A stretch of 64,000 nt of DNA from an uncultured Rhodoferax sp. (GTDB lineage Bacteria > Pseudomonadota > Gammaproteobacteria > Burkholderiales > Burkholderiaceae_C), in contig NZ_CAMIHB010000019.1 in the NCBI RefSeq assembly GCF_946221635.1, forward strand, positions 1-64,000, given 5' to 3'. Shown in pieces: positions 14,873-24,027 of the stretch (positions within the stretch are counted from its first letter, which is position 1; each line of letters opens with the position of its first letter). The position numbers were made by a program, and so were the translations under genes. The notes below the pieces were generated by a model. It was not told where the DNA came from, did not search any database, and worked only from the letters and a program-made list of their open reading frames with translations.

Positions 14873-16885
14873 TTGCCCCAGTCCACCGGTTTTGCTGCGC
14901 GCCTTCCCCTGCTGTCCCTGCGCCAGACGCTGATGCTGGGTGTTGCGCTGGGCATTCTGCTGCCGGCCTTGTTCCTGGCGTACTTCCAGGTCACGGCCAA
15001 GCTCAAGACCGAGGTCGCGCTGCGTGTGGAAGCGCCGATGCACCAATACGCCGAGGTGCTGTCGCGCGGCATGGCCGTGGCGGTGTGGAACCTGGACCGC
15101 GGCGTGGCCGGTGAGCTGGTGGACGCCGTGATGCGCAACCCCGATGTGGTGAGCGTGACCGTGACGGACGAATTCCAGGAGGTGTTTGTGCGCAAGCACA
15201 ACGAGGGCCTGCAACCCGGCGCTACGCTGATGGACCAGCGTGACATCTTCTACAACGGCACCCGTGTGGGGCGGCTGACGGTGGAGATGACGGCCCAGCG
15301 TATCGAACGGGAAATGCGGCAGGACCTGCTGCGCTTTGCCTTTGCACTGCTGCTGCAGATGGGGCTGGCCTTTCTGGTGATCTGGCCCCTGTTCAACCGG
15401 CGCGTGCTCAAGCCCTTGCTGGAACTGCGGGCCGATGCCCACCGCCTGGCGCGTGGCGAACTGGCCCTGCCGCTGTCGCCCCAGCGCAAGGACGAGATGG
15501 GTGAGCTGGCGGGCGCGCTGGACATCATGCGCCAGGACCTGGCCGCCCTGATGGCCGAGCGCGAGCAGAAAACCCTGGCCCTGCAGCAGGAGTTGATCGA
15601 ACGTGCCCGCACCGAAGAGGCCCTGCGCGTTAGCCAGACCAAGTTCAAGGCGATCTTCGATGCTTCGCCCGCGGCCATGTCCGTGTCGCGGGTGAATGAG
15701 GACACCACCACACTGGACGTCAACATCGCCTGGGTGCGCCTGTTCGGGCTGGAGCGCGAGCGGGTGATCGGTACCAACGGTGCGCGTACCGGCATCTGGC
15801 GCGATGTGGCCGAGCGCGACCAGGGCATGCGCATCCTGCGCCAGACCGGCGAGCTGTCGGACTACCGCACCTGGATGTACCGCTCGGCCGGGCAGGTCGA
15901 AATGCTGTGCGAACTTTCGGGCCGCATGGTGACTTTGGGCGATGAGACGGTGCTCATCATGGCCTTTGACGACATCACCGCCAAGCACCGCTACGAAGAG
16001 AACATCCTGCAGCTCAACGCCACGCTGGAGCATCGGGTGGAGGAGCGTACGCAGGAACTGTCCACCACGCTGGCCCAGCTCACGGCTGCGCAGAGCGAGC
16101 TGGTGCGGGCCGAGAAAATGTCGGCCCTGGGCTCGCTGGTGGCCGGCATTGCGCACGAGCTCAACACCCCCATTGGCAACAGCCTTACCGTGGCCAGCAC
16201 CTTGCAGGACCACGCCAACAGCTTCTCCGCCAGCATGGGGCAGGGTCTCACGCGCAGCCGGCTCGAAGAATTCGTCAACAGCACGCGCCAGGGTGCGGGC
16301 ATCCTCATGCGCGGCCTGCAGCATGCGGCGGAGCTGGTCTCCAGCTTCAAGCAGGTGGCGGTGGACCAGACCAGCCTGAACCGCCGCACCTTCAACCTGC
16401 AGGGCACGGTGAACGAGATCCTGCTCACCCTGGGGCCCACCATCCGCAAGTCCAACCACCAGGTGGAGTGCGAGATTGACCACCATATCGTCATGGACAG
16501 CTACCCCGGCCCACTGGGCCAGGTGCTGACCAATCTGATCAACAACGCGCTGCTGCATGCCTTCGAAGGGCGGCAGAGTGGACTCGTCAAGGTCACGGCC
16601 GCCATGGCCGAGGACGGGACTGTGCACCTGCTGGTCAGCGACAACGGTGCCGGCATCCCGCCCGCCCATCTGGCGCGCGTGTTCGACCCTTTCTTCACCA
16701 CCAAGCTGGGCCAGGGCGGAAGCGGCCTGGGCCTGAACATCGTCTACAACCTCGTCACCAAGACCCTGGGAGGCAGCGTGCATGTGGCCAGCGAGCTGGG
16801 CCACGGCGCCACCTTCCGCATGGTGCTGCCGCGCTCCGCGCCTGTGGTCGCGTTTGACGTGGAGCCTGAGGCGTTGGCGCAATAA
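14873..16885 (+). CDS. Membrane sensor histidine kinase with HAMP and PAS domains
   Basis: A 670-residue two-component sensor. TM1 (about residues 15-40) and TM2 (about 152-175) bracket a ~110-residue periplasmic sensor. HAMP follows at 176-230, a coiled linker, then a PAS domain (about 255-370) and a second coiled coil. The H-box AHELNTPIGN has the phosphorylated His at 428, and the HATPase domain shows DNGAGIPP and GSGLGLNIVYNLV. I chose TTG at 14873 because GAGGGAG sits eight bases upstream; the GTG at 14807 would add 22 residues. No response-regulator gene is adjacent, so it is an orphan here. The signal is unknown. Confidence 0.9.
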   Translation: MPQSTGFAARLPLLSLRQTLMLGVALGILLPALFLAYFQVTAKLKTEVALRVEAPMHQYAEVLSRGMAVAVWNLDRGVAGELVDAVMRNPDVVSVTVTDEFQEVFVRKHNEGLQPGATLMDQRDIFYNGTRVGRLTVEMTAQRIEREMRQDLLRFAFALLLQMGLAFLVIWPLFNRRVLKPLLELRADAHRLARGELALPLSPQRKDEMGELAGALDIMRQDLAALMAEREQKTLALQQELIERARTEEALRVSQTKFKAIFDASPAAMSVSRVNEDTTTLDVNIAWVRLFGLERERVIGTNGARTGIWRDVAERDQGMRILRQTGELSDYRTWMYRSAGQVEMLCELSGRMVTLGDETVLIMAFDDITAKHRYEENILQLNATLEHRVEERTQELSTTLAQLTAAQSELVRAEKMSALGSLVAGIAHELNTPIGNSLTVASTLQDHANSFSASMGQGLTRSRLEEFVNSTRQGAGILMRGLQHAAELVSSFKQVAVDQTSLNRRTFNLQGTVNEILLTLGPTIRKSNHQVECEIDHHIVMDSYPGPLGQVLTNLINNALLHAFEGRQSGLVKVTAAMAEDGTVHLLVSDNGAGIPPAHLARVFDPFFTTKLGQGGSGLGLNIVYNLVTKTLGGSVHVASELGHGATFRMVLPRSAPVVAFDVEPEALAQ

Positions 16886-16914
16886 CGGCCGTTTTCAGCC
16901 CCTAAGATAGGCGC

Positions 16915-17751
16915 ATGCACAACCCTTCCCGTTTCTGGGCCGAATGGAGCACGCGCGACTTTGCGCTGCACCGTGATGCGGGCCTCTTGGCGTCCACCAT
17001 TGCCGTGCTGCCCGTGGCTGCGACCGAGCAGCACGGCCCGCATTTGCCGTTGCGCGTGGACACGGCGTTGGCCGATGGCGTGGTGGCCGCCAGCCTGGCG
17101 CATATTCCGGCCGATGTGCCCGCGCTGTTCCTGCCCACTCAGGCGGTGGGCTTCAGCCCGGAACATGCCGCCTACCCCGGCACCCTGACGCTCAAGGCCG
17201 GGACCGTGATCCGCCTGTGGACGGAGATCGGCGAGTGCGTGGCCGCGGCCGGCGTGCGGCGGCTGGTCATTCTCAACAGCCATGGCGGGCAGGTGGGCTT
17301 GATGGATGTGGTGGCCCGCGACCTGCGCGCGCGGCTGGACATGCTGGTCTACAGCGTGAACTGGTTCGGTCTGCCGCTGAATGGCCCGGACGGCAGCGAC
17401 GTGAACGCGCAGTTCAGTGCGCACGAGCACCGCTTTGGCATCCATGCCGGTGAGATCGAAACCTCCATGATGCTGGCGCTCGCACCGCAGCAGGTGGACA
17501 TGGCGCAGGCGCAGAATTTTCCCTCCACGTCCGAAGAGCGGGCCCGGCAGTACCCGATTCTTGGCAATGGCAAGAGTGCCAAGCTGGGTTGGCAAATCCA
17601 GGACTACAACGCCAGCGGCGCGGTGGGCAATGCGGCGGCGGCCACGGCCGTCAAGGGTGAAGCGGTGCTGGACGCCGCCGGCCGCGCCCTGGCGCAGCTG
17701 CTGTGCGAGGTGCACCGCCTGCCTGCCACCACCGTACGCCCACACCCCTGA
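16915..17751 (+). CDS. Creatininase-family amidohydrolase
   Basis: A 278-residue metal-dependent hydrolase of the creatininase family. Metal-ligand motifs are present in order: EQHGPHLP near residue 38, an aspartate in LRVDTALADG, the NSHGG loop near residue 120, and HAGEIETS near residue 178. Members hydrolyse cyclic amides such as creatinine or formamide intermediates, or act in cofactor maturation, so the substrate cannot be assigned. It follows the sensor kinase by 29 bp on the same strand and converges on the CapA-like gene with only three bases between stops. No signal peptide is seen, so it should be cytoplasmic. Confidence 0.88.
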   Translation: MHNPSRFWAEWSTRDFALHRDAGLLASTIAVLPVAATEQHGPHLPLRVDTALADGVVAASLAHIPADVPALFLPTQAVGFSPEHAAYPGTLTLKAGTVIRLWTEIGECVAAAGVRRLVILNSHGGQVGLMDVVARDLRARLDMLVYSVNWFGLPLNGPDGSDVNAQFSAHEHRFGIHAGEIETSMMLALAPQQVDMAQAQNFPSTSEERARQYPILGNGKSAKLGWQIQDYNASGAVGNAAAATAVKGEAVLDAAGRALAQLLCEVHRLPATTVRPHP

Positions 17752-17754
17752 GTT

Positions 17755-18750
17755 TCAACCGCCGGGGCTGGCGGTGCACAGGCCGGGCGCGGCCTGCCCG
17801 CGTTCCCAGCAGGGCGTGGCCTGTTGCGGGCCGGGCGTGGGAATTCCCTGCATATCGATCTGCACCGGTTGGGTGTCAAAGCCTTGCACGCCCTGGCGGT
17901 CCAGCCGCAGACGCAAGACCCAGGCACGGCGTTGCTGGTCGTTGTCGGTTTCCTTCATCACGAAATTACCCACGCTGTAGACAATGGGTTTGCCGCGGTA
18001 CTGCTCGGTGTCCTGCGTGACATGCGGGTGCCCCCCGATCACGGCATCGGCGCCCGCGTCGATCATGGTGCGGGCCAGCGCGCGCTGGCGGGCATTGGCC
18101 ACCGGCTCGTTCTCCCAGCCCCAGTGCATGACCGGAATCACCACATCGGCCCGGTAGCGGCTGCGGGCGGCGCGGATGTCTGCCACCACCTGCTCGTCCT
18201 CGCTCCAGGCCACGCCGGGTGCGTCAAAGTCGGCCTCGAAGCTGCGGGGCATGAACTCGTTGTAACCCAGCAGGGCAATGCGCAGGCCCTTGCGCTCCAC
18301 GATCAAAGGGGTGTGCGCCTCGGTCAGGTTGTGCCCACCCCCGAAGAATTGCAGGCCAGCCGCCGGCAGCAGCCCCAGCATCTCGGCAAACGCTTCGCGG
18401 CCGTAGTCCCCGGAATGGTTGTTGGCCAAGGCCATGGCATCAAAGTGGCGCTTGAGGAACGGCAGGGTGCGCGGATGGGCGCGGAAGGTGTAGTTCTTGT
18501 CCCCGGCCGATCCGGTCGTGGCCACCACACATTCCAGGTTGCCGATGCGGATGTCGGCGCTCCTGAAAAAAGGGGCAAATGCGGCAACCGGGTCTTCGCC
18601 GCGGGCGATCATGGCGCCGGCCGCGTCGTCCAGCACGATGTCGCCGGCAAACACCAGGGTCACGGATTCGGTGGCAGGCGCCGACGTCGCCGCGAGGGCG
18701 GCGCACAGACCCGCCGCTGCAACTAGAAGGCGCAGTGCGTGGCGAGTCAT
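17755..18750 (-). CDS. CapA-family (PGA_cap) metallophosphatase-like protein
   Basis: A 331-residue exported protein with a signal peptide (residues 1-27, cleavage near TSA-PA). The body has the CapA/calcineurin-like metal-site order: FAGDIVLDD, IGNLECVV, ALANNHSGDYG, PVMHWGWENE and GGHPHVTQ. CapA-type proteins take part in poly-gamma-glutamate capsule synthesis in Bacillus, but many proteobacterial members have no capsule locus and an unknown role, and none of the other cap genes is nearby. Its ATG overlaps the stop of the preceding small exported protein (ATGA), indicating a two-gene operon. Confidence 0.87.
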   Translation of the reverse strand: MTRHALRLLVAAAGLCAALAATSAPATESVTLVFAGDIVLDDAAGAMIARGEDPVAAFAPFFRSADIRIGNLECVVATTGSAGDKNYTFRAHPRTLPFLKRHFDAMALANNHSGDYGREAFAEMLGLLPAAGLQFFGGGHNLTEAHTPLIVERKGLRIALLGYNEFMPRSFEADFDAPGVAWSEDEQVVADIRAARSRYRADVVIPVMHWGWENEPVANARQRALARTMIDAGADAVIGGHPHVTQDTEQYRGKPIVYSVGNFVMKETDNDQQRRAWVLRLRLDRQGVQGFDTQPVQIDMQGIPTPGPQQATPCWERGQAAPGLCTASPGG

Positions 18751-19160
18751 GGCGTCCCTCCATGCAGTACACAGGTGTATTGCAGCTCCCGCTCCGCCGG
18801 GCCGGCGTACACCCTGTGCTGCCCTGTGAGCGGCAGGCCGCCTGGGGGGCTGGCGAAGGGCGGGTAGTAATTCACCTGCTGCACCAGCACGGGCTGGCGC
18901 CGGGTTTCCAGGTAGGCGTAGGTCTTGATGTAGTCCGGCAAGGCGCCGGTGCCCACCATGACGGCCTTGAAGCGAAAGCGCCCGCCCACGTCCACCGATG
19001 GCACGGTGTAGGGGGCGTCCGTGGGTGTCACCTCCAGCATTTGGGTGGCACCGGCATAGGTCAGTGCGCAGGCGAGCCGGGGCGGGGTGCCGGCGTGCGC
19101 CACGCCGCAGGCGCACAGCGCCAGGAGCCAGGCAGCGGAGGAAAGGGGGGGCACAGTCAT
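18747..19160 (-). CDS. Small exported protein of unknown function
   Basis: A 137-residue protein with a clear signal peptide (residues 1-23, ending AHA-G) and a mature part of about 114 residues. The mature part contains two cysteines (LACALTY and YTCVLHG), which could form a disulfide, and beta-rich segments such as GGRFRFKAVMVG. No recognised family. The start at 19160 gives a well-formed signal peptide; an ATG five codons upstream (19175) is also possible. It overlaps the CapA-like gene by four bases and is presumably cotranscribed, so a shared envelope role is plausible but unproven. Confidence 0.7.
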   Translation of the reverse strand: MTVPPLSSAAWLLALCACGVAHAGTPPRLACALTYAGATQMLEVTPTDAPYTVPSVDVGGRFRFKAVMVGTGALPDYIKTYAYLETRRQPVLVQQVNYYPPFASPPGGLPLTGQHRVYAGPAERELQYTCVLHGGTP

Positions 19161-19193
19161 GTGCCCATTGTGCATGTGCGCCAGTGGCGTGGC

Positions 19194-19544
19194 TTAACGG
19201 ATTCCGCGGATGTAGCGGTGTGCCTCGCTCTCGCTGGCGCCGATGAGGGAGTCTGAGGCGCCCGGCAGGGGGGCGGGCTTGGTGTTGCCGCCGATCACGC
19301 CGAACAGGCGCTCGCGAGCCGGGCGCTGGGGTGCGGGAGGCACCATGGCGAGTTCCAGCTTGGCGGCCCATTCGGCGAGGTCGGCGTGGCCGTCTTCGTC
19401 GGCAGCGGCGCGCGCAAAGCGCACGATCTCGGCGGCGTATTCGGTGTTGCAGGCCATCCACTCGGTGTCGGTCACGCGGCCGGTCTTGCGCCGCAGCAGC
19501 ACATGCAGGTGGGCGGCAACCGCCAGCTTTTCACTGTTCAACAT
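19194..19544 (-). CDS. Conserved hypothetical protein, 116 aa
   Basis: A soluble, mostly helical 116-residue protein with an excellent ribosome site (GGAGGAG) before ATG 19544. The first 65 residues (LAVAAHLHVLLRRKTGRVTDTEWM, YAAEIVRFARAAADE) look folded, and the tail is proline-rich then basic. There is no signal peptide or known motif. It lies 48 bp downstream of amtB on the same strand and could be part of that transcript. I have no functional assignment; a role linked to nitrogen status would be speculation from position alone. Confidence 0.72.
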   Translation of the reverse strand: MLNSEKLAVAAHLHVLLRRKTGRVTDTEWMACNTEYAAEIVRFARAAADEDGHADLAEWAAKLELAMVPPAPQRPARERLFGVIGGNTKPAPLPGASDSLIGASESEAHRYIRGIR

Positions 19545-19592
19545 GCAACACTCCTCCTTTTGAAGGCCTTGGCCGGAGCAGCCCAGGCCGGA

Positions 19593-21047
19593 TCAACTTC
19601 CCAGATGCTCCCGGTGTTGGGAGACGTCCAGCCCGGTGAGTTCGGCGTTTTCGTCTACCCGCAGGCCCACAATCAGCTTGGTCAGCCACAGCAGCGCCCA
19701 GCTCACTACGCCGCTGTATAGCGCCACCACCGCCACGCCCAGGGCTTGGGTCGCCACACTGCCTGTGGTGCCCGAGATGGTCTTGCTGGCGAAGTAGCCC
19801 GTGAGCAGGGAGCCCACGATGCCGCCGATGCCGTGCACGCCAAACACATCCAGCGAGTCATCGGCATTGAGCATGCGCTTGAGCCCGGTGGCGCCCCAGT
19901 AGCAGGCCAGACCGGCCACGCCACCAAAGATGACTGCCGCACCCGGCGTCACAAAACCGGCCGCCGGCGTGATGGCCACCAGGCCCGCCACCAGACCCGA
20001 GCACAGGCCCAGCAGCGAGGGGCGACCGCGCATCACCCATTCACCCAGCATCCAGGCCATGGCGCCGGCCGAGGCGGCAATGTGGGTGACGGCCATGGCC
20101 AGGCCCGCGCGTCCGTCGGAGGCCACGGCCGAACCGGCGTTGAAACCAAACCAGCCCACCCACAGCAGGCCTGCGCCCACCATGGTCAGGCCCAGGTTGA
20201 AGGGTTCAAAGGGCTCGCGGCCATAGCCCTTGCGCGCACCCAGCATGTAGGCGCAGACCAGGCCCGAGACACCGGCATTGATGTGCACCACCGAGCCGCC
20301 CGCAAAGTCCAGCACCCCCAGTTGCACCAGCCAGCCGCCGGGCTCCCAGACCCAATGGGCAATGGGCGCGTACACCACCACCGACCACAGGCCGATGAAC
20401 CACAGCATCGCCGAGAAGCGCATGCGTTCCACAAAGGCGCCCACAATCAGTGCGCAGGTGATGATGGCGAAAGTCAGCTGGAACATGGCGTAGACCGATT
20501 CAGGGATGTTCGGCGCCACATGGCTGACCGCGACCTGGCCTGCCTCCTTCATGTAGTTGAGGCCGCTGAACCAGAGCCGCTCGGTGCCACCCAGCCAGGT
20601 GTGGCCGGGGGTGAAGGCCAGCGAATAACCCACCGCAAACCACAGCAGGCTGACCAGGGCGGCAATGGCCACCACGCTGGCCATGGTGTTGATCACGCTC
20701 TTGCGCCGCACCATGCCACCATAGAACAGAGCAATGCCGGGCAGTGTCATCAGTAGCACCAGGGCCGTACTGGTCATCATCCAGGCCGTGTCGGCTGCAT
20801 TGAGGCTGTCTTGGGCTACGGGGCCGGGCTTGGTGAGCGGCACCGGTGCCGGTGGGGCTGCGGGGGCCGGTGCCGGCGCCGGCGCGGCGACCACCGCAGG
20901 TGCAGAGGCTTCCGCCGCGGGTGCGGCGACAGGAGCCGACGCGCTAACATCGGGGCTGGGTGCCGTCTGGGCCATGCCGGCCAGACTCCAGGTCAAAACA
21001 CAGGCGCCCAAGAAAGGCGCAACCCACTTCGTTCCGAATCGGTGCAT
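19593..21047 (-). CDS. amtB: Ammonium transporter (Amt/Mep/Rh family)
   Basis: A 484-residue inner-membrane ammonium channel. A cleavable signal peptide (to about residue 23, GMA-Q) is followed by an unusually long Ala/Pro-rich periplasmic linker (about residues 30-75) before the first channel helix. Family motifs include DTAWMMTSTALVLLMTLPGIALFYGG, FAGGSVVHINAGVSGLV with the conserved histidine, and AFVERMRFSAML. Eleven membrane segments are expected. Start is ATG 21047 with AGAGGA upstream. No glnK gene precedes it, although AmtB and GlnK are linked in most bacteria, so GlnK must be encoded elsewhere. Confidence 0.95.
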   Translation of the reverse strand: MHRFGTKWVAPFLGACVLTWSLAGMAQTAPSPDVSASAPVAAPAAEASAPAVVAAPAPAPAPAAPPAPVPLTKPGPVAQDSLNAADTAWMMTSTALVLLMTLPGIALFYGGMVRRKSVINTMASVVAIAALVSLLWFAVGYSLAFTPGHTWLGGTERLWFSGLNYMKEAGQVAVSHVAPNIPESVYAMFQLTFAIITCALIVGAFVERMRFSAMLWFIGLWSVVVYAPIAHWVWEPGGWLVQLGVLDFAGGSVVHINAGVSGLVCAYMLGARKGYGREPFEPFNLGLTMVGAGLLWVGWFGFNAGSAVASDGRAGLAMAVTHIAASAGAMAWMLGEWVMRGRPSLLGLCSGLVAGLVAITPAAGFVTPGAAVIFGGVAGLACYWGATGLKRMLNADDSLDVFGVHGIGGIVGSLLTGYFASKTISGTTGSVATQALGVAVVALYSGVVSWALLWLTKLIVGLRVDENAELTGLDVSQHREHLGS

Positions 21048-21141
21048 CGTTTTCCTCTGTGCGGTCCAACAGAGGGGGCAAAGCATGAGCCGTGCCAATC
21101 ACGTCACGCCTTGTTACAAAGCCGACGTGTTGTCGGAAAGT

Positions 21142-21810
21142 TCAGGAGTAGGTCACCCAGTTGGCGTACTGCGCGTCGTCCAGGTGCGGCAGGGTGTTGT
21201 AGGTCACCAGCATGTGGCGCTTGGGGGTGTAGGCCAGCTCGGTGAGTGAGCTGTTGCGGATGCGCAGGTTCAGCTCGATGGTCGTCTCGGGCGTGGTGCC
21301 CAGGATGTGGCCCACCGCCGTGGAGATCGGTCCGCCGCTGCTCACCAGCAGCACATTGCCGGTGTGCGTCTTGCGCACATGGTCCAGTGCGCCGGTGATG
21401 CCGCGTACAAAGTCGTCGTAGCTGGGCATGCCCTGCGGGCTGACCACGCCGTTCATCCACTGCGTGAGCCCGTCGCGCAACAGGCGGAAGTGGTGGCGGT
21501 ACATCTCGGGCGTGTCGGGCTTGGCCAGCGGCCCCGGGTGGATGGCCTTGATGACGGCTTCGCTGTCGTATTCGTTGAGGCCGGGCCATTCCAGCGGCGT
21601 GTGCGTCAGCTCCGCGCCTTGGGCAATGCCCGCCCAGGTCTGCGCGTGGCGCCTGAGCGTGCCGGTGATCACCGCCTCAAACTGCAGCCCCTTGCCTGCC
21701 AGATACTCCCCCAGTCGCACGCTCTGCCGGTAGCCGAGTTCGCTGAGGTTGTCGTAGTCGGCCGCCCCAAACGAGGCCTGGCCGTGGCGGACGAGGTAGA
21801 GATTTCCCAT
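21142..21810 (-). CDS. Histidine phosphatase family protein (phosphoglycerate mutase-like)
   Basis: A 222-residue member of the histidine phosphatase clan. The N-terminal YLVRHGQASFG supplies the phospho-accepting His (RHG motif), and the second catalytic half includes NVLLVSSGGPISTAVGH, where the usual SHGG is replaced by SSGG. That replacement removes the second conserved histidine at this position, so catalysis may be altered. Substrate unknown. The protein is cytoplasmic. No clear ribosome site is visible, and a dispersed repeat copy lies directly upstream (21821-21880). It follows the LysE gene by 120 bp on the same strand. Confidence 0.85.
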   Translation of the reverse strand: MGNLYLVRHGQASFGAADYDNLSELGYRQSVRLGEYLAGKGLQFEAVITGTLRRHAQTWAGIAQGAELTHTPLEWPGLNEYDSEAVIKAIHPGPLAKPDTPEMYRHHFRLLRDGLTQWMNGVVSPQGMPSYDDFVRGITGALDHVRKTHTGNVLLVSSGGPISTAVGHILGTTPETTIELNLRIRNSSLTELAYTPKRHMLVTYNTLPHLDDAQYANWVTYS

Positions 21811-21820
21811 GGAGAGGATT

Positions 21821-21880
21821 TAAGCCCAATCGGCACTTGGCGCTTGTTAAATGTGCGACAGCAGCTATGAAATTAGGAGC
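21821..21880 (-). repeat. Dispersed repeat, copy 5 (divergent)
   Basis: The minus strand reads GCTCCTAATTTCATAGCTGC, TGTCGCACATTTAACAAGC, GCCAAGTGCCGATTGGGCTT. The left half and the TTTGGCTT-like tail agree with the family, while the middle is diverged. It lies between a LysE gene and the histidine phosphatase gene and is noncoding. Confidence 0.65.
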
Positions 21881-21930
21881 GACTTGCCGGGTGTTTCTGA
21901 AAACCGGCAAGGCTGAGAAGGCTTCGGCTT

Positions 21931-22569
21931 TTAGGTCGCACTGCGCTGTTGCGTCAAAAGCTTGACCGCCAGAGCCCCCAGTACCAAGCCCATGACATAG
22001 CGCTGTATGGCGAGCCACAGCCGATGCTTGGAGAACCAGCTGGCCATGGCTGCCGCCGAGAGCGTGACCATCAAATTGACGCTGGAGCCAATGAACACTT
22101 GCGTGCTGCCCAGCAGCAGGCTTTGCGCCAGAACCGAGCCGGACGCCGGTGAAATGAACTGGGGTAAGACGGAGAGATAAAAGATGGCGACTTTCGGGTT
22201 TAGTACGCTGGTGAGCAAGCCCATGACAAACAACTTTCGGGGCGGCTCGGACGGCAGCTCTTTGGTTTCAAAGGGGGAGCGAGCGCCGGGGCGCATCGCT
22301 TGCCATGTTAGCCAGATCAAATAGAGCGCACCCGCGAACTTCAGCAGCTCGTATCCCATGGGCACGGCCATAAACAGGGCGGTAAGGCCGACGGAGGCAC
22401 ACAGCATGTGCACCGAAAAACCAAGGACCACGCCAAACCACGACATCACACCCGCTCGGCGCCCCTGGCACAAAGAGCGCGAGATGAGGTAAATCATGTT
22501 GGGTCCGGGTGTCACCGCCATTAGCAGGGCGGCCGCAGCAAAGATCAGGAACTGTTGTGTGGAGATCAT
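21931..22569 (-). CDS. LysE/RhtB-family amino-acid exporter
   Basis: A 212-residue inner-membrane protein with six hydrophobic segments and the family hallmark PGPNMIYLISRSLCQGRRAG after the first helix. The second conserved region, LYLIWLTWQAMRPG, and the NPKVAIFYLSVLPQF loop are intact. LysE/RhtB exporters expel lysine, threonine, homoserine or similar amino acids. It lies 45 bp downstream of the threonine dehydratase gene on the same strand, so threonine or serine-type substrates are a reasonable guess. It is the last gene of the long minus-strand run that begins at 30543. Confidence 0.9.
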   Translation of the reverse strand: MISTQQFLIFAAAALLMAVTPGPNMIYLISRSLCQGRRAGVMSWFGVVLGFSVHMLCASVGLTALFMAVPMGYELLKFAGALYLIWLTWQAMRPGARSPFETKELPSEPPRKLFVMGLLTSVLNPKVAIFYLSVLPQFISPASGSVLAQSLLLGSTQVFIGSSVNLMVTLSAAAMASWFSKHRLWLAIQRYVMGLVLGALAVKLLTQQRSAT

Positions 22570-22614
22570 GGCGCGATGAAATGAGTGGGTGGTTCGGTTG
22601 TGTGTGAAAAGACG

Positions 22615-23586
22615 CTAGCCCTGCAGTACCTCGGCAAAGACCGCCGAATCCACATTCCCCCCGCACAAGGTAATCCCCACGGTCTGGCCGCGCAGGGTGT
22701 CGCGATCCTGCATGGCCGCCGCAAAGCTCGCGGCCCCTGCGCCTTCTGCGACGTTGTGGGTGCAGGCGAAGATCTGGCGCATGGCCTGGGCGACTTCGGC
22801 GTCGGTGACTTGGACGATGTGGTCGATCGCGCCGAGCAGGATGTGCAGGGCCTCGGGGTCGGCCACGCGGCAGGCCATGCCGTCGGCGAGCAGGGTGGTG
22901 ACGGGGGCTTCGACCACTTTGCCGGCCTTGATGGAGTCGGCATAGGTGGTGGCGTGGGCGCTGACCACACCGACGATGCGAGCAGGGTGGCCCAGCGCTT
23001 TCTTGGCGGCCACGGCGCTACAGGCGCCGCTGCCCTGGCCGATGGGCACGTAAATCACGTCAATGTCGGGTGCGGCTTTCAGCAGTTCCCACCAGTAGGT
23101 GGCTACGCCGCGCAACAGGTCGGGGTGGAAGCTGGGCACCATGTGGGCGCCGCGCTCCTTGGCCAGGCCGATGGCGAACTCGCGGCTTTCCTGGAAATCG
23201 CTGCCGTGCTCGATGAGGTTCACGCCCAGCGCGCGCATGGCGGCGTTCTTCTCCACCGAGTTGCCATGCGGGACCACAATGGTGCAGGGCACGCCGTGGG
23301 CGCGCGCCGCCCAGCCGATGCTCTGGCCGTGGTTGCCGCGCGTGGCGCTGACGACCTCGGCCGGCAGTGCGCCGCGTTGGGCGAGCTGCTCAAAGTAGGT
23401 CAGGCCACCACGGATCTTGAAGGCGCCCACGGGCGTGTGGTTCTCGTGCTTGACCCAGCAAGTGGTGCCCAGCAGGGCATTGAGCTGGCCCCAGTTGTAC
23501 TGGGGGGTGGCGGCGAATTCCCGGTACACCACCTGGGCGGCGGCTTCGATGTCGTGCAGGGTGGGGAGCAGGGCGTTGGCGGTCAT
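22615..23586 (-). CDS. Threonine/serine dehydratase (PLP-dependent, short form)
   Basis: A 323-residue fold-type II PLP enzyme that should deaminate threonine (or a related hydroxy amino acid) to the 2-oxoacid. Lys57 in PVGAFKIRGG is the Schiff-base lysine, and the glycine-rich phosphate loop GQGSGACS is present. It lacks the C-terminal ACT-type regulatory domain of biosynthetic IlvA, so it is a catabolic or side-path enzyme; EutB-like hydroxyectoine-pathway enzymes have a similar architecture. It is flanked by two LysE-type genes, with 21 and 45-bp gaps, within the MocR-linked gene series. Confidence 0.88.
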   Translation of the reverse strand: MTANALLPTLHDIEAAAQVVYREFAATPQYNWGQLNALLGTTCWVKHENHTPVGAFKIRGGLTYFEQLAQRGALPAEVVSATRGNHGQSIGWAARAHGVPCTIVVPHGNSVEKNAAMRALGVNLIEHGSDFQESREFAIGLAKERGAHMVPSFHPDLLRGVATYWWELLKAAPDIDVIYVPIGQGSGACSAVAAKKALGHPARIVGVVSAHATTYADSIKAGKVVEAPVTTLLADGMACRVADPEALHILLGAIDHIVQVTDAEVAQAMRQIFACTHNVAEGAGAASFAAAMQDRDTLRGQTVGITLCGGNVDSAVFAEVLQG

Positions 23587-23607
23587 GCGGTTTCCAGTCA
23601 GTCAGGG

Positions 23608-24027
23608 TCAGTGAGCGTGGGCGCTGCTGCGCAGCAGTTGCAGCCCGGCCAGGCCGAACACCGCGGCCAGCAGGCTTTCGAACCAGCGGCGCGACGCGGC
23701 GTAGAGGCGGCGCGCGCCGGGCGGCAGCGCCAGCGTGACGATGGCCAGCCAGGACAGGATGGCCTTGGGGTTGGTGAGGTGCATGGCGGTGCCGCGCAGG
23801 TAGAGCGCTCGGGCACTGACGTCTTTGCCGGCGGTGGTGGTGTTGGGCGGCGCATCGGCCTGGCAGGCCGAGCGTCCGGACTTGTAGGCCAGCCAGAGCG
23901 CAGGTCGGCGCCCGGCGTTCATGGCCATGCCCATGATGGCCATGTTGCTGGGGCCGGGGCTGGCGGTGTTGACGATGTAGGTGGCCCAGGCCAGGCCCAG
24001 GTGGGCGCTGAGCAGCGTGGTGTTCAT
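23608..24027 (-). pseudogene. LysE-family exporter remnant with two in-frame deletions
   Basis: The 139 encoded residues keep the start (TASPGPSNMAIMGMAMNAG), the middle (LAYKSGRSACQADAPP and MHLTNPKAILSWLAIVTLALP) and the end (RRLYAASRRWFESLLAAVFGLAGLQLL) of a ~210-residue LysE protein. About 45 residues are missing between RRPAL and WLAYKSG, and about 35-40 between LPPGA and RRLYA. Both losses keep the frame. Two or three of the six helices are gone, so transport is unlikely. It overlaps the upstream PhzF gene by four bases, as an intact operon member would. Confidence 0.75.

Noticed and set aside
21142..21810. Assignment as cobalamin phosphatase CobC or phosphoglycerate mutase
   Set aside because: Only the general RHG motif is clear, the second histidine motif is altered, and no cobalamin or glycolysis genes are adjacent.
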